A DNA stretch of 32,801 nucleotides from Chromatiales bacterium (GTDB taxonomy: Bacteria; Pseudomonadota; Gammaproteobacteria; Granulosicoccales; Granulosicoccaceae): the NCBI GenBank assembly GCA_020631335.1, contig JAHDHK010000004.1, positions 1-32,801 on the forward strand, written 5' to 3'. The notes under the pieces were generated by a model, which made no database searches, was not told where the DNA came from, and worked only from the letters and a program-made list of their open reading frames with translations. Positions 6,908 to 15,600 of the stretch are shown one piece after another. The first letter of the stretch is position 1. Every line of letters starts with the position of its first letter. The position numbers and the translations under genes were made by a program.

Positions 6908-8590
6908 CTACACTACAGATTGAATTTCCACGGTACTGACCGCGCGCCCGGGGACTTGCGACAGATCAACTACCCGGGATGCTTCACCATAGGTGGTAAT
7001 ACCACCCTGCACTTTATCCAGCGCATCCTCCGCTATTAACCGGAAACTATTTTTCAACGCGTAACTCTTCAGCGCGGCAGGCGAAGCACCCGACAGAAAC
7101 ATCGATTCGATTTCATCAGTTATCTTCAGTATTTCAACCACAACTTCACGACCTCTAAAGCCCTGCCAGTCACAATGGCGACAGCCTGTTGCTTCAAAAC
7201 CCGGGAGAGTCTGATTGTTTGCTTCCGACACCGGTTGCTTACAATGCTCACACAGTTTTCTCACCAGGCGCTGTCCAATAATGCCGATCACATTACCTGT
7301 AAGGTCATCTTTACTGACGCCGAGTGAGTGCAGACGGAACAATGCACCTATAGCTGAATTAGCATGCAGGGTGGAATACACCTGATGACCGGTCATAGAG
7401 GCTCGCAACGCCATGGTGGCGGTCTCTGCATCTCGAATTTCTCCTATCAGTATCACATCGGGGTCCTGCCGTAAGATGGCGCGGATACCGCTGGCAAAAT
7501 CCAGTTTCACCTGATCGTTCACAGACGTCTGTCGCAACAATGCAAGCGGGTATTCAACCGGATCTTCCATTGTCATAATGTTGATACGTTCAGTACTGAT
7601 TCGACTGAGCAATGAATACAGTGTTGTCGTTTTTCCACTGCCGGTCGGACCGGTGACCAGTATCATTCCTTCCGGCTGGGCAAGCATGGAAGTGATTAAT
7701 GCCAGTGACGTCTGCGCAAGGCCCAGCGATTCGAGTTTTACGATGCCTTTCTGACGGTCAAGAATACGCAGCACGATGTTCTCGCCGTGTATGGTGGGAA
7801 GAATGGACACTCGAAACTCCACCCGCCCCCCGGCGATAGCAAACGACATACGACCATCCTGCGGTGCTCTGCTTTCAGCAATATCAAGCGTGGACAACAC
7901 CTTAAGGCGTACCGCCATTGCCGGCCAGTGGCTGTGGTGCAGGCTGCGTATCTGACGCAAGGTACCGTCAATACGAAATCGGATCCGAAGGAACCCGGCA
8001 TCCGGTTCAAAATGAATGTCAGACGCCCCGCGCTTTACGGCGTCAGTTAAAATAGCATCTATCAATCTGACAAACGGATGACTGTGATTGTCTTTATCAG
8101 CACCCGACAACTGTACCTGACTGTCTATAGATCCGATTTCTTTTAAAATGCCATCGATCGACAGTTCAAAGCCATAAAATCGATCCAGCGCTTCAGCAAT
8201 GTCCCTTTCACTGGCGAGCAAAGCCTGTATTTTCAATTTGCCGTCAAGCAGCTGATCAAGCCGGTCAAGTACGCGTAGATTTTGCGCATCGGTCAGTGCC
8301 ACCTGCAAACGCTGTGCATCGACAGACACGGGCACCACCGAGTGATGACGGGCAAGCTGTTCCGGAATTAATTCAAGCGCACGCTGATCCGGTAATACAC
8401 TGGACAAATCAATAGCCTGAGCACCTGTTTCATCGCTTTTGACATCACGCAGTAAATCACTGGTTATAAAACCCAGGTCAACGAGCGTCTGTTCTAACGA
8501 ATTACCGGTGGATTCAGATTCGGCCAGGCCAATCTGGAATTGATCACTGCTGATGAGGCCTCGTTCGGTGAGGCTGGATACTATCGACAC
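6908..8590 (-). CDS. PilB/GspE-type assembly ATPase
   Basis: A 560-residue AAA-like secretion ATPase that powers pilus or pseudopilus assembly from the cytoplasmic face. In order: an N-terminal helical segment resembling an MshEN half (about 1-50), a T2SSE_N domain (about 55-140), the N2 domain with DIHFEP at 191-196 and RFRIDG, Walker A GPTGSGKTT at 314-322, Asp box (MTMEDPVEY), Walker B DPDVILIGEIRD at 377-388, a His box (STLHANSA), and a zinc site made by Cys447/Cys450 and Cys470/Cys473. The catalytic motifs are all intact. The zinc site is typical of extension ATPases and not of PilT. The start is GTG at 8590 with AGAAGAAG just upstream. It opens the operon, 163 bases after purK on the same strand. 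Confidence 0.95.
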   Translation of the reverse strand: MSIVSSLTERGLISSDQFQIGLAESESTGNSLEQTLVDLGFITSDLLRDVKSDETGAQAIDLSSVLPDQRALELIPEQLARHHSVVPVSVDAQRLQVALTDAQNLRVLDRLDQLLDGKLKIQALLASERDIAEALDRFYGFELSIDGILKEIGSIDSQVQLSGADKDNHSHPFVRLIDAILTDAVKRGASDIHFEPDAGFLRIRFRIDGTLRQIRSLHHSHWPAMAVRLKVLSTLDIAESRAPQDGRMSFAIAGGRVEFRVSILPTIHGENIVLRILDRQKGIVKLESLGLAQTSLALITSMLAQPEGMILVTGPTGSGKTTTLYSLLSRISTERINIMTMEDPVEYPLALLRQTSVNDQVKLDFASGIRAILRQDPDVILIGEIRDAETATMALRASMTGHQVYSTLHANSAIGALFRLHSLGVSKDDLTGNVIGIIGQRLVRKLCEHCKQPVSEANNQTLPGFEATGCRHCDWQGFRGREVVVEILKITDEIESMFLSGASPAALKSYALKNSFRLIAEDALDKVQGGITTYGEASRVVDLSQVPGRAVSTVEIQSVV

Positions 8591-8753
8591 TGCATACTTC
8601 TTCTGTAACTACTGCTGACGTCAGACTAACCCCGATTCCGATACAAGAGCAATACCCGGTGCATAATTAACACAAGGCTTGGGAATCAAGTGCAGCGCGA
8701 CAGGAAGCACTTCGGACAGTACAGACGATGCACTATTCAATGCAACAGCAAAA
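8591..8753. other. Gap between purK and the pilus-like operon
   Basis: This stretch should hold the end of the purK transcript and the promoter of the pilus-like operon, both on the minus strand. A weak inverted repeat, AAGTGC (8688-8693) and GCACTT (8707-8712), is visible. There is no T-run typical of an intrinsic terminator and no good -35/-10 pair, so read-through from purK cannot be excluded. Confidence 0.3.
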
Positions 8754-9905
8754 TCAAAAGGCCTGAGGGAAACCTGCCCGATAGTCTGCAACTTCACTTA
8801 ACAGCAGATCAACAGTGTTACCGACGAAGTTTACATGGGCCATTTTCCGGCCGTGTCTGGCGGACGACTTGCCATACACATGGACCCTGCAATCGTTGCG
8901 GCCCAGCAATGGCTGCCAGCTGAATCCATCATGCAACACCAGATCACCAAGCACGTTCAACATGACCACCGGACTATGCTGAGTAATGTCTACCGGCGGC
9001 AGACCACACATCATGAGTACCTGCAAATCAAACTGGGAGTAATTGGTCGCATCCATTGTGTAGTGACCACTGTTATGTGGTCGCGGTGCTATTTCATTCA
9101 CCAGCAATTCATCACCGGTTACAAACATTTCGATGGCCAGCACACCGACATAGTTCAACGCACCGGCAACCTGACGTGCAATATGCTCGGCTTTTTGCGC
9201 AACTACATCGCTGACGCGAGCCGGCACAATAGTTAGATCGAGTATGCCGTTGCGATGCTGATTTTCTGCCAGCGGAAATACCGCTGAGTTACCGGCAAAA
9301 TCACAGGCAATAATGACTGATACTTCCGCATCGAAGGCGACAAAGTCTTCGACAAGACACTCAACCGCCCCGAACGATTCGAACGCGCTTTGCATTTCAG
9401 CGACGTCGTTACACACTTGTTGTCCCTTGCCGTCATAACCCAGCCGTGTGGTTTTAATGACCGCTCTGCCGCTCATCTGTGCAAATGCATCTGCGATCTG
9501 ATCGACACTTGATACCAGACAATGATGGTTGGTGGGGATACCATTGTCTACGAAAAAAGATTTCTCACGAATCCGGCTTTGCGCCACTTCCACCGCTTGC
9601 GGATCAGGTGATACCGATACGCGACTTTGCAGAAAGCGCAAACTTTCAGCCGGTACATTTTCGAACTCAGTGGTGACCGCATCGCACAGCGCTGCAAGCT
9701 CGGCCAGGCCCTGCTGATCATCATAAGCGCACCGTATATGATGGGTAGACACATCGGCTGCCGGACCGCTTTCGGCAGGGTCGAGCACCGCCACGTGATA
9801 GCCCATTCGGGTTGCCGCATGGGAGAACATTCTGCCAAGCTGCCCGCCACCCAGAACGCCCAGTGTCGCGCCCGGCAGGATAGGAGCCGAGGGTGCGTTC
9901 ATCAT
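8754..9905 (-). CDS. purK: N5-carboxyaminoimidazole ribonucleotide synthase
   Basis: A 383-residue ATP-grasp enzyme that carboxylates AIR with bicarbonate and ATP to N5-CAIR in purine synthesis. Visible features are the N-terminal nucleotide-binding start [13 protein letters not shown], the ATP-grasp core with [11 protein letters not shown] and [14 protein letters not shown], and the signature [14 protein letters not shown] followed by DATNYSQFD. Length is close to the usual 355-385 residues. It starts ATGATG, overlapping the purE TGA by four bases, and makes an operon with purE, whose product takes over its unstable product. Cytoplasmic. Confidence 0.97.
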   Translation of the reverse strand: MMNAPSAPILPGATLGVLGGGQLGRMFSHAATRMGYHVAVLDPAESGPAADVSTHHIRCAYDDQQGLAELAALCDAVTTEFENVPAESLRFLQSRVSVSPDPQAVEVAQSRIREKSFFVDNGIPTNHHCLVSSVDQIADAFAQMSGRAVIKTTRLGYDGKGQQVCNDVAEMQSAFESFGAVECLVEDFVAFDAEVSVIIACDFAGNSAVFPLAENQHRNGILDLTIVPARVSDVVAQKAEHIARQVAGALNYVGVLAIEMFVTGDELLVNEIAPRPHNSGHYTMDATNYSQFDLQVLMMCGLPPVDITQHSPVVMLNVLGDLVLHDGFSWQPLLGRNDCRVHVYGKSSARHGRKMAHVNFVGNTVDLLLSEVADYRAGFPQAF

Positions 9906-10390
9906 GCGGGTAACTCCATGGATTCCACTTTGCTTTTCAGGTCCTGACGGTACTTGATTAGCTGCGCGGCCAGCACGGTGTCTGTGGTTGCCAGCTGCGC
10001 CACCGCAAACAATGCGGCATTGGCGGCGCCGGCATCACCGATCGCAAACGTGGCCACCGGTATTCCCTTCGGCATCTGCACAATCGACAGCAATGAATCA
10101 TTGCCCGCCAGATGTTTTGACGGCACCGGCACACCGAGCACCGGCACAGTCGTTATTGCTGCGAGCATGCCCGGCAGATGCGCTGCACCACCGGCGCCGG
10201 CAATAATGGCTCGCAAGCCACGGTTTTCCGCCTCGTTTGCATATTGGTACAACAAATCGGGTGTGCGGTGCGCAGACACCACCCTGCACTCATGTGCAAT
10301 GTCGAACGACTCAAGCACTTCATGCGCGTGCTGCATCACCCGCCAGTCACTGTCGCTGCCCATCACTACGCCGACTATCGGCTTCTGCAT
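9902..10390 (-). CDS. purE: N5-CAIR mutase (class I PurE)
   Basis: A 162-residue protein, normal length for class I PurE, which converts N5-CAIR to CAIR. Substrate-binding motifs are visible: VVMGSDSDW near the N-terminus, VVSAHRTPD (the catalytic His and Arg region), [14 protein letters not shown], and GVPVPS with [19 protein letters not shown]. It is the first gene of the purE-purK operon; the ATG at 10390 opens with [12 protein letters not shown], the expected beginning. It is divergent from purC across a 75-base gap with an inverted repeat. Confidence 0.97.
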   Translation of the reverse strand: MQKPIVGVVMGSDSDWRVMQHAHEVLESFDIAHECRVVSAHRTPDLLYQYANEAENRGLRAIIAGAGGAAHLPGMLAAITTVPVLGVPVPSKHLAGNDSLLSIVQMPKGIPVATFAIGDAGAANAALFAVAQLATTDTVLAAQLIKYRQDLKSKVESMELPA

Positions 10391-10465
10391 CCTGTTGCAC
10401 CATTGCTGTAAAATACCAATGGTGACTAATTTTGCCGCCTGGCGCTACAGAAACCTGGAATTCGT
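10391..10465. promoter_or_regulatory. Divergent purE/purC promoter region with inverted repeat
   Basis: The 75-base gap must hold promoters for both directions. It contains a perfect 8-base inverted repeat, CACCATTG at 10398-10405 and CAATGGTG at 10417-10424, with an 11-base spacer. The symmetry and position suit a dimeric regulator acting on both operons. It does not resemble the E. coli PurR box. No confident -35/-10 pair could be assigned. Confidence 0.45.
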
Positions 10466-11362
10466 TTGTCCTACACCGCCATCACTGAAACCACTATCCG
10501 TTCACTGCCACTGGTTCACCGGGGCAAAGTTCGGGACATCTACGCCATCGGGGACGACCATCTGCTGATGATCGCCACCGATCGTGTCTCCGCATTCGAT
10601 GTCGTTCTTCCCGAGCCCCTGCCGGGCAAAGGTATTTTGCTGACTAAACTGGCGATGTTCTGGTTTGAGCTTATCGGCAACCTGATCCCCAATCATCTTT
10701 GCGACACGCTCACCCTTGCCGACGTGCTGCCCGACGCATCGGAAAGACGGCAGGCGCAGGATCGCAGCATGATTGTAAAAAAACTCGATGCGCTCCCGGT
10801 AGAGGCAGTAGTGCGAGGCTATCTGATCGGTTCCGGATGGCTGGATTATCAGCACACCGGCAGCGTCTGCGGCATCGAGTTGCCACCGGATTTAGTGCTG
10901 GCGCAACAGTTACCCGAGCCGATCTTCACGCCTGCCAGTAAAGCTGATGTCGGCGATCACGACGAAAATATCACGTACACGCAAATGCAGGAGGTTATCG
11001 GCAGTGAACGGGCCGCCGCAGTAAAAGAGATAAGCCGGGAAATCTATGCAAAAGCCGCATCCCATGCACTTGCACGCGGAATTATCATTGCCGATACCAA
11101 ATTCGAATTCGGTGTGGATAGCAACGGCACTCTGACACTGATGGATGAAGTACTCACACCGGACAGTTCACGCTTCTGGAACGCGACTACCTACCGCCCC
11201 GGCCACAACCCCGAGAGTTTTGACAAGCAGTTTGTGCGCGACTATCTGGAAACACTGGACTGGGATAAAACCGCACCCGGCCCTGTTCTGCCGGCCGAAG
11301 TGCAGCAGAAAACACTGGCGCGATATGAAAAAGCGTATGACACGCTCACCAGCGCTACATAA
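10466..11362 (+). CDS. purC: SAICAR synthetase, long form
   Basis: A 298-residue phosphoribosylaminoimidazole-succinocarboxamide synthase, which joins aspartate to CAIR using ATP, the step after PurE. Motifs are HRGKVRDIYAIGDDHLLMIA at the N-terminus (ATP-binding region), TDRVSAFD, EAVVRGYLIGSGW, TPASKADVGDHDENI, and DTKFEFG followed by DEVLTPDSSRFW. It is the longer type of about 300 residues found in yeast and several proteobacteria, not the 237-residue E. coli type. The only suitable start is TTG at 10466, after GGAATTCG; no in-frame ATG or GTG lies between there and the conserved HRGKVRD. A strong terminator follows. Confidence 0.95.
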   Translation: MSYTAITETTIRSLPLVHRGKVRDIYAIGDDHLLMIATDRVSAFDVVLPEPLPGKGILLTKLAMFWFELIGNLIPNHLCDTLTLADVLPDASERRQAQDRSMIVKKLDALPVEAVVRGYLIGSGWLDYQHTGSVCGIELPPDLVLAQQLPEPIFTPASKADVGDHDENITYTQMQEVIGSERAAAVKEISREIYAKAASHALARGIIIADTKFEFGVDSNGTLTLMDEVLTPDSSRFWNATTYRPGHNPESFDKQFVRDYLETLDWDKTAPGPVLPAEVQQKTLARYEKAYDTLTSAT

Positions 11363-11381
11363 AACTGCCATTCCAGCGGAA

Positions 11382-11415
11382 GTTACCTGCATAAAGAAGT
11401 TGCCTGCATAAAAAA
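11382..11415 (+). repeat. Tandem direct repeat of a 17-base unit
   Basis: Two adjacent copies, GTTACCTGCATAAAGAA (11382-11398) and GTTGCCTGCATAAAAAA (11399-11415), differ at two positions. The second copy's A-run forms the upstream arm of the purC terminator. It looks like a local slippage duplication. Confidence 0.6.
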
Positions 11416-11437
11416 GGGAGCCTGAGCTCCCTTTTTT
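11410..11437. terminator. Bidirectional intrinsic terminator between purC and aldolase
   Basis: A perfect stem, GGGAGC (11416-11421) with GCTCCC (11426-11431), loop CTGA, is flanked by six A on the left and six T on the right, so it works on both strands. It serves purC (+) and the convergent aldolase gene (-, stop at 11502). Confidence 0.92.
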
Positions 11438-11501
11438 ACTACTGAATGACTGTTGCAGTCGCTAATTAGCACTGACCGCAACGTACTGTTGCACTAACGC
11501 A

Positions 11502-12395
11502 TCAGGCTCTGGACGCCTGATAGATGCCATCGATCGCCTTGTCGAGATGACCATTGAATTCGTCATCTGACATCTGCGCAGTCAAACCCTCGACTAAGGC
11601 TCTGGAAAAGCTCGCAACCATGCGCGGGTTTTTCTCCAGCCGGCCATTTGCCTCATCACGGGAATACCCGCCGGAAAGTGCCACGACCTTCACCATATTG
11701 CTGTGGTCGATGCATTCTTTGTAGTGACCCGGTGTTTCAGGCAGAGTGAGCTTGAACATGACCAGCTCATCGGCGGGCAGCTGTTCCAGTCCGGCGAGCA
11801 GTTGCTCCTTGAGCATTTCTTCTGCTTTCTGTTTGTCGGGACAATGGATATCTACCTCGGGCTCGAGTATCGGCACCAGTCCTTTCGCGACGATCTGACG
11901 TCCGACAGCAAACTGCTGTTCGACAATTTCTTTAATTCCATCGGCATTTGCCTGCTTGATGACCGAACGCATTTTGGTACCAAACACGCCTTTGTCACGC
12001 GCCCGATCAAGCAGTGCATCCAGACCGGGCATGTCCTTCATTAACTGCACACCGTTGTTTTCATCTTCCAGTCCTTTGTCGACCTTCAGAAACGGCACCA
12101 CGTTTTTTTCAGACCACAAATACTCTGCCGACCCTTTGCCTTCGATATCACGATCCATGGTGCCTTCAAACAATATCGCACCGATAATCCGCTCGCCGCT
12201 GAACGCAGCTGTTGTCACTATTCGCGTTCGCATCTGGTGGACCAGATCGAACATCTCGTCGTCATTGCTCCACTGATTTTCACTAACGCCGTATTGACCC
12301 AGTGCTTTCGGGGTACTGCCGCCGCTTTGATCCAGTGCTGCAATAAAGCCTGATTCATTGCGAACCTTGGCTAATTGCTGTGTAAAGTTGCTCAT
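11502..12395 (-). CDS. fda: Class I fructose-bisphosphate aldolase
   Basis: A 297-residue protein close to the bacterial class I aldolases of the Staphylococcus FdaB type. It should split fructose 1,6-bisphosphate into dihydroxyacetone phosphate and glyceraldehyde 3-phosphate by a Schiff base, without metal. Motifs are [13 protein letters not shown] (20-32), ILFEGTMDR (74-82), PFLKVDKGL (101-109), FGTKMRS (138-144), EPEVDIH (178-184), the probable Schiff-base Lys215 in FKLTLP, and [14 protein letters not shown]. The ATG at 12395 was chosen because family proteins begin MxxFxxQLxKV and AGAGA lies just upstream; a TTG at 12410 is the alternative. It ends the tkt-gap-pgk-pyk cluster, where a class II aldolase is more often found. 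Cytoplasmic. Confidence 0.93.
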   Translation of the reverse strand: MSNFTQQLAKVRNESGFIAALDQSGGSTPKALGQYGVSENQWSNDDEMFDLVHQMRTRIVTTAAFSGERIIGAILFEGTMDRDIEGKGSAEYLWSEKNVVPFLKVDKGLEDENNGVQLMKDMPGLDALLDRARDKGVFGTKMRSVIKQANADGIKEIVEQQFAVGRQIVAKGLVPILEPEVDIHCPDKQKAEEMLKEQLLAGLEQLPADELVMFKLTLPETPGHYKECIDHSNMVKVVALSGGYSRDEANGRLEKNPRMVASFSRALVEGLTAQMSDDEFNGHLDKAIDGIYQASRA

Positions 12396-12426
12396 AAGAG
12401 ATTCTCTCAATAGGAGGTGGACTGAC

Positions 12427-12451
12427 GATGCCTGCTCCTGTTCCAGGCATC
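12427..12451. other. Hairpin in the aldolase leader / pyk-aldolase gap
   Basis: Perfect inverted repeat GATGCCTG (12427-12434) and CAGGCATC (12444-12451) with a 9-base loop, 32 bases upstream of the aldolase start. There is no T-run, so it is more likely an mRNA leader hairpin or processing element than a terminator. Between it and the start the minus strand reads CCACCTCC, an anti-Shine-Dalgarno-like run, and the aldolase ribosome binding site lies in the small palindrome AGAGAATCTCT (12397-12407). Together these could modulate aldolase translation. Confidence 0.4.
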
Positions 12452-12569
12452 ACTCGCAAAAATCTGATTACGTTGTCAATTCAAAATAAGGGCCACCCCT
12501 TCCGGGACAACGTCGTAAATCTGACATCTGAACAGGTTCGGCAATCAACCGCGAGCTTCACAGCACACG

Positions 12570-14009
12570 TTACTGCTCTTCGGTCCAGTCGCCGACCCGT
12601 ACTATTTTCATCGAATTGGTGCCGCTTGCCACCCCGAACATATCGCCTTTCGTAATAATAACGATATCGCCATCATCGACCTTGTGTTGATTAACCAGCA
12701 TCTGTACCACTGCCTGATTGGCCTCGTATGAAGATTCAAGCCGCTTTTCGAACGGCACCGGATAGACGCCCCGGTACAGGGTTACACGAGTTTGAGTCGC
12801 TGGGTTCGTGGTGACTGCGTAGATCGGAATGCCGGAACTGATGCGCGACATCCACAACGCCGTCGATCCGGTTTCGGTCAGTGCACCGATAGCTTTAACG
12901 TCCAGATGATTCGCCGTGTACATCGTTGCCATCGCAATCGACTCGTCGATGCGATCAAATTCCGAATGCAGACGGTGCGCTGATTCAGTGACTTTCGGTT
13001 GCTTTTCGGCTTCTTCACAAATGCTGCTCATGGAAATCACCGCGCGATCGGGATACTCGCCAACCGCTGTTTCAGCAGACAACATCACCGCGTCGGTCCC
13101 GTCCAGTACCGCATTTGCCACATCAAACACTTCAGCGCGGGTCGGTATGGGGCTGCTGACCATCGATTCCATCATCTGTGTTGCCGTAATGACGACCTTG
13201 TTTGCCGAACGCGCTTTATTGATCAGTGTTTTTTGCACCGCAGGTAATTGCGGGTCACCGATTTCGACGCCCAGATCACCACGTGCCACCATGATCGAAT
13301 CGGTAACTTCCAGAATTTCGTCAATATTTTCTACCGCTTCGGCGCGTTCTATCTTCGCCACAATGGCCGCATTACTACCAGCCTCATTCAACAATTTCCG
13401 CGCGTGGTTGATATCCGCGGCATCACGCGGAAACGATACACCCAGATAATCGATACCCAGCTCGACCGCAACCTGCAGGTCTTCCATGTCTTTTTCGGTA
13501 ATCGCAGGCGCTGACAAGCCACCGCCGCGAAGGTTGATCCCTTTGCGACTGAACAAGGTGCCGCCCACTACCACTTTGGTTCTCACCTTACCGCCTTCTA
13601 TATCGGTGACTTCAAGGACAATACGGCCGTCATCCAGCACCAGCACACTGCCGGTCTTGAGGTCTTTGGGCAGATCCTGATACACACAACCTACGATTTC
13701 GTCGGTGCCACCCTTATCGTTGTAGTCCACATCGAGAGTGAACGCCGCACCTTTGGCAAGCTCGGCCGATCCATTGGTGAAATTGGAAACCCGTATCTTC
13801 GGCCCCTGCAGATCTCCGAGTATGCCCACTACTACACCGAGCTCAGCGGCAAGACGGCGCACCGTATCTACACTGTTGCGATGGTCATCAGCCGAGCCAT
13901 GCGAAAAGTTGATGCGAACGACATTCACACCCGCCTTCAATAGATCGCGCAGGGCGCTCTCTGTACTGGTGGCAGGACCAAGGGTGGCGACTATTTTTGT
14001 TCTTCGCAT
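12570..14009 (-). CDS. pyk: Pyruvate kinase
   Basis: A 479-residue pyruvate kinase, the same length as E. coli PykA, converting phosphoenolpyruvate and ADP to pyruvate and ATP. Features are MRRTKIVATLGPATS at the start, VNVVRINFSHG, GDLQGPKIR, the catalytic KIERAEAVENI, MVARGDLGVEIG, ITATQMMESM and AVMLSAETAVGEYP, then the C-terminal allosteric domain ending GTNSMKIVRV. I chose the ATG at 14009 because family proteins begin there and because a promoter with -10 at 14040-14045 would not transcribe the longer reading frame that runs to 14111. Own promoter, downstream of a pgk terminator-like hairpin. Confidence 0.97.
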   Translation of the reverse strand: MRRTKIVATLGPATSTESALRDLLKAGVNVVRINFSHGSADDHRNSVDTVRRLAAELGVVVGILGDLQGPKIRVSNFTNGSAELAKGAAFTLDVDYNDKGGTDEIVGCVYQDLPKDLKTGSVLVLDDGRIVLEVTDIEGGKVRTKVVVGGTLFSRKGINLRGGGLSAPAITEKDMEDLQVAVELGIDYLGVSFPRDAADINHARKLLNEAGSNAAIVAKIERAEAVENIDEILEVTDSIMVARGDLGVEIGDPQLPAVQKTLINKARSANKVVITATQMMESMVSSPIPTRAEVFDVANAVLDGTDAVMLSAETAVGEYPDRAVISMSSICEEAEKQPKVTESAHRLHSEFDRIDESIAMATMYTANHLDVKAIGALTETGSTALWMSRISSGIPIYAVTTNPATQTRVTLYRGVYPVPFEKRLESSYEANQAVVQMLVNQHKVDDGDIVIITKGDMFGVASGTNSMKIVRVGDWTEEQ

Positions 14010-14039
14010 AAATTCGAGACTGTAGTGAGGGCAATGCGT

Positions 14040-14068
14040 ATTATAGCCAGTTGCGTGTCCGGCGTCAG
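14040..14068 (-). promoter_or_regulatory. Sigma-70 promoter of pyk
   Basis: On the minus strand a perfect -10 TATAAT (14045 to 14040) lies 17 bases from a -35-like CTGACG (14068 to 14063; four of six matches to TTGACA). Transcription would begin near 14033, leaving a leader of about 24 bases to the pyk ATG at 14009. Confidence 0.65.
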
Positions 14069-14129
14069 GAAAGAGACTTGCGCCGGTGCGGAACAGCTGT
14101 TTGTGCAGCACTTACGTTATACAAGTGTT

Positions 14130-14159
14130 GAAAAACAACTGCGCTCGCGCTGACGCAGT
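14130..14159 (-). terminator. Terminator-like hairpin after pgk
   Basis: On the minus strand ACTGCG (14159-14154) and CGCAGT (14043+100 to 14138; i.e. 14143-14138) form a six-pair stem with a 10-base GC-rich loop, followed by TGTTTTTC. It sits about 190 bases after the pgk stop and just before the pyk promoter. The stem is short, so efficiency is uncertain. Confidence 0.45.
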
Positions 14160-14346
14160 CACCTCACAACGGCTATACCTGCGGTTCAACGGGCGATTTT
14201 GTAACCGATTAACAATGCTTTATCGGTGGAGTCTGCATTGTCAGCACTGAGCTCAATATCTTTTTTAATATTCAGCTACTACTGAACGGTAAAACACACG
14301 CCACCACTATTCACACCGAACATCCCGATACCGCGTTATATGAACG

Positions 14347-15522
14347 CTACGATTGCGAACGTGACTCAAGCATCGCCACGGCCGGCAACTGCTTACCTTC
14401 CAGAAACTCCAGAAAGGCACCACCACCAGTTGAGATATAGCTGATTCTATCGGTCAGACCGAATTGATCGACCGCAGCCAGTGTGTCTCCACCCCCGGCA
14501 ATTGAAAAAGCATCTGACGCGGCGATTGCCTCACCGACTATGCGTGTGCCATCGGCAAACTGATCAAACTCAAACACCCCGACCGGACCGTTCCAAACGA
14601 TGGTACCGGCACTTTTCAGCAATTCGGCATACTGCATGGCGGTAGCAGGGCCGACATCAAAAATCATATCGCTGTCGGCAACAGCATCTACCGACTTGGT
14701 GGTCGCGGGGGTTTGATCGGAAAACGCTTCGCCACACACCACATCAACCGGCACCGGAATATCTCCGCCACGTGACTGAGCAGCTTCTCGAAGACGCGTT
14801 GACTCTTTCAGCAAATCTTCTTCATACAGAGATTTACCAACGTTGTGTCCCTCTGCGGCAATGAAGGTATTGGCAATACCGCCACCGACAATCAGCTGAT
14901 CCACCACGCCGGACAAAGACTCGAGTACCGTCAGTTTTGTCGACACTTTAGAACCGCCGACCACCGCCACCAATGGCCGCGCCGGGTTATCAAGTGCTTT
15001 ACCCAAAGCGGCAAGTTCACCTGCCAGCAACGGTCCGGCACAGGCTACCGGTGCATACTTTGCCACGCCATGTGTGGATGCCTGCGCCCGGTGCGCAGTA
15101 CCAAACGCATCCATCACAAACACATCACACAGGGATGCATATTTTTTCGACAGCGTTTCTTCATCGGCTTTTTCACCGGTGTTAAAGCGCACATTTTCAA
15201 GCAGCGAAACACTGCCGGGTGAAACCTCGGGCGTGTTATCGAGATAGTCTGCCACCAGCGAGACAGGCTGCCCCAGCAGTGCTGACAGATGCTCAGCTAC
15301 CGGCAGTAAAGAAAACTGTGCTTCAGGCTGCCCCTCTACCGGTCGCCCCAGGTGCGACATCACCATCACCGCAGCACCTTTTTCCAGCGCCAGTTTGATG
15401 GTTGGCAATGATGCAACAATGCGAAGGTCCGAGCTGACCTTGCCGTCTTTGATTGGCACATTAAGATCGGCGCGAATCAACACGCGCTTGTCTTTCAGTT
15501 CGAGCGTATCAAGTGTTTTCAT
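14347..15522 (-). CDS. pgk: Phosphoglycerate kinase
   Basis: A 391-residue protein of normal length, transferring phosphate between 1,3-bisphosphoglycerate and ADP. Motifs are [16 protein letters not shown] near the N-terminus, [46 protein letters not shown], and the C-terminal nucleotide-binding [19 protein letters not shown] and [14 protein letters not shown]. The ATG at 15522 starts with the usual [14 protein letters not shown]. Second-last in the tkt-gap-pgk unit, 127 bases after gap with a hairpin between, suggesting that gap and pgk levels are set separately. Confidence 0.98.
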   Translation of the reverse strand: MKTLDTLELKDKRVLIRADLNVPIKDGKVSSDLRIVASLPTIKLALEKGAAVMVMSHLGRPVEGQPEAQFSLLPVAEHLSALLGQPVSLVADYLDNTPEVSPGSVSLLENVRFNTGEKADEETLSKKYASLCDVFVMDAFGTAHRAQASTHGVAKYAPVACAGPLLAGELAALGKALDNPARPLVAVVGGSKVSTKLTVLESLSGVVDQLIVGGGIANTFIAAEGHNVGKSLYEEDLLKESTRLREAAQSRGGDIPVPVDVVCGEAFSDQTPATTKSVDAVADSDMIFDVGPATAMQYAELLKSAGTIVWNGPVGVFEFDQFADGTRIVGEAIAASDAFSIAGGGDTLAAVDQFGLTDRISYISTGGGAFLEFLEGKQLPAVAMLESRSQS

Positions 15523-15600
15523 GGTTACAGTATTACCGGATTAGCTGGATGTGAAGCGCAACGGTGGTTCAACACATTGCCGACAGTGAGTTCAAAACGA

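Larger units (their letters stand above)
14010..14346. other. pgk-pyk intergenic region
   Basis: This 337-base gap holds the pyk promoter (14040-14068), the terminator-like hairpin (14130-14159) and an additional imperfect hairpin at 14204-14227 (ACCGATTAA with TTTATCGGT, one mismatch, six-base loop). I see no open frame with coding character. It separates tkt-gap-pgk from pyk-aldolase into two transcription units. Confidence 0.5.

Noticed and set aside
10391-10465. PurR-type operator
   Set aside because: Looked for the ACGCAAACGTTTTCGT-like box and did not find it; the repeat present is different.
12474-12479. Perfect TTGACA on the minus strand upstream of the aldolase gene
   Set aside because: No -10-like hexamer lies 16-18 bases downstream (CGAGTG at 17), so I did not call a promoter.
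12570-14111. Longer pyk frame with 34 extra residues
   Set aside because: The extension is unlike any pyruvate kinase N-terminus and lies upstream of the TATAAT promoter at 14040-14045, so the ATG at 14009 was used.
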